Assembly: GCA_018672815.1 (NCBI GenBank)
Contig: JABHDX010000124.1
Coordinates: 1 to 17,349 of the forward strand
Reading direction: 5' to 3'
Origin: Gammaproteobacteria bacterium
GTDB taxonomy: Bacteria; Pseudomonadota; Gammaproteobacteria; UBA11654
DNA length: 17,349 nucleotides
Shown: piece after piece, positions 17,346 to 17,349 of the stretch
Layout of the letters: every line of letters begins with the position of its first letter
Position numbering within the stretch: the first letter of the stretch is position 1
The notes under the pieces: model-generated
Databases searched by the model: none
The model's input: only the letters and a program-made list of their open reading frames with translations
What the model was told of the DNA's origin: nothing
Made by a program: the position numbers and the translations under genes

Positions 17346-17349
17346 GCAA

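Overview
The window is one continuous block of information-processing genes, every one on the minus strand. It reads, in transcription order from high to low coordinates: tRNA-Gly(TCC), tRNA-Thr(GGT), tuf, tRNA-Trp(CCA), secE, nusG, rplK, rplA, rplJ, rplL, rpoB, rpoC, rpsL, rpsG, fusA, rpsJ and the start of rplC, which runs off the left edge. This is the ancestral fusion of the tuf-secE, rpoBC, str and S10 clusters. In E. coli these are split over distant loci, but many other Gammaproteobacteria keep them together.

The organism is most likely a low-GC, compact gammaproteobacterium. RpoB begins with a [12 protein letters not shown] motif, beta and beta-prime carry the lineage inserts typical of Proteobacteria, and the order Gly-Thr-tuf-Trp-secE is a gammaproteobacterial signature. 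The DNA is clearly AT-rich, and most gaps are 0 to 25 nt. A marine streamlined lineage such as SAR86 would fit, but that placement is inference and cannot be settled here.

Layout. 15.8-17.35 kb: two tRNAs, EF-Tu and a third tRNA, packed with 5 to 49 nt between them. 12.7-15.84 kb: secE, nusG and the L11-L1-L10-L12 stalk genes, with nusG/rplK overlapping by one base. 4.3-12.7 kb: rpoB and rpoC, preceded by a 112-nt gap with two small hairpins. 1.0-4.3 kb: rpsL, rpsG, fusA and rpsJ, preceded by a good sigma-70-like promoter. 1-993: an unusual 237-nt gap, then rplC. The genes make the core of transcription (beta, beta-prime, NusG, and S10, which is also NusE), translation elongation (EF-Tu, EF-G, stalk proteins, S12, S7, L3) and part of the Sec translocon.

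No new defence, mobile or metabolic system is visible; the coding content is housekeeping. The points most worth a second look are: a disordered acidic C-terminal tail on ribosomal protein L3, encoded by nearly identical 33-bp tandem repeats and still open at the window edge; the long rpsJ-rplC gap in an otherwise compact operon; lack of intercistronic room for the E. coli-type L1, L10 and S7 feedback operators; and a secE ribosome-binding site that abuts the 3' end of tRNA-Trp.
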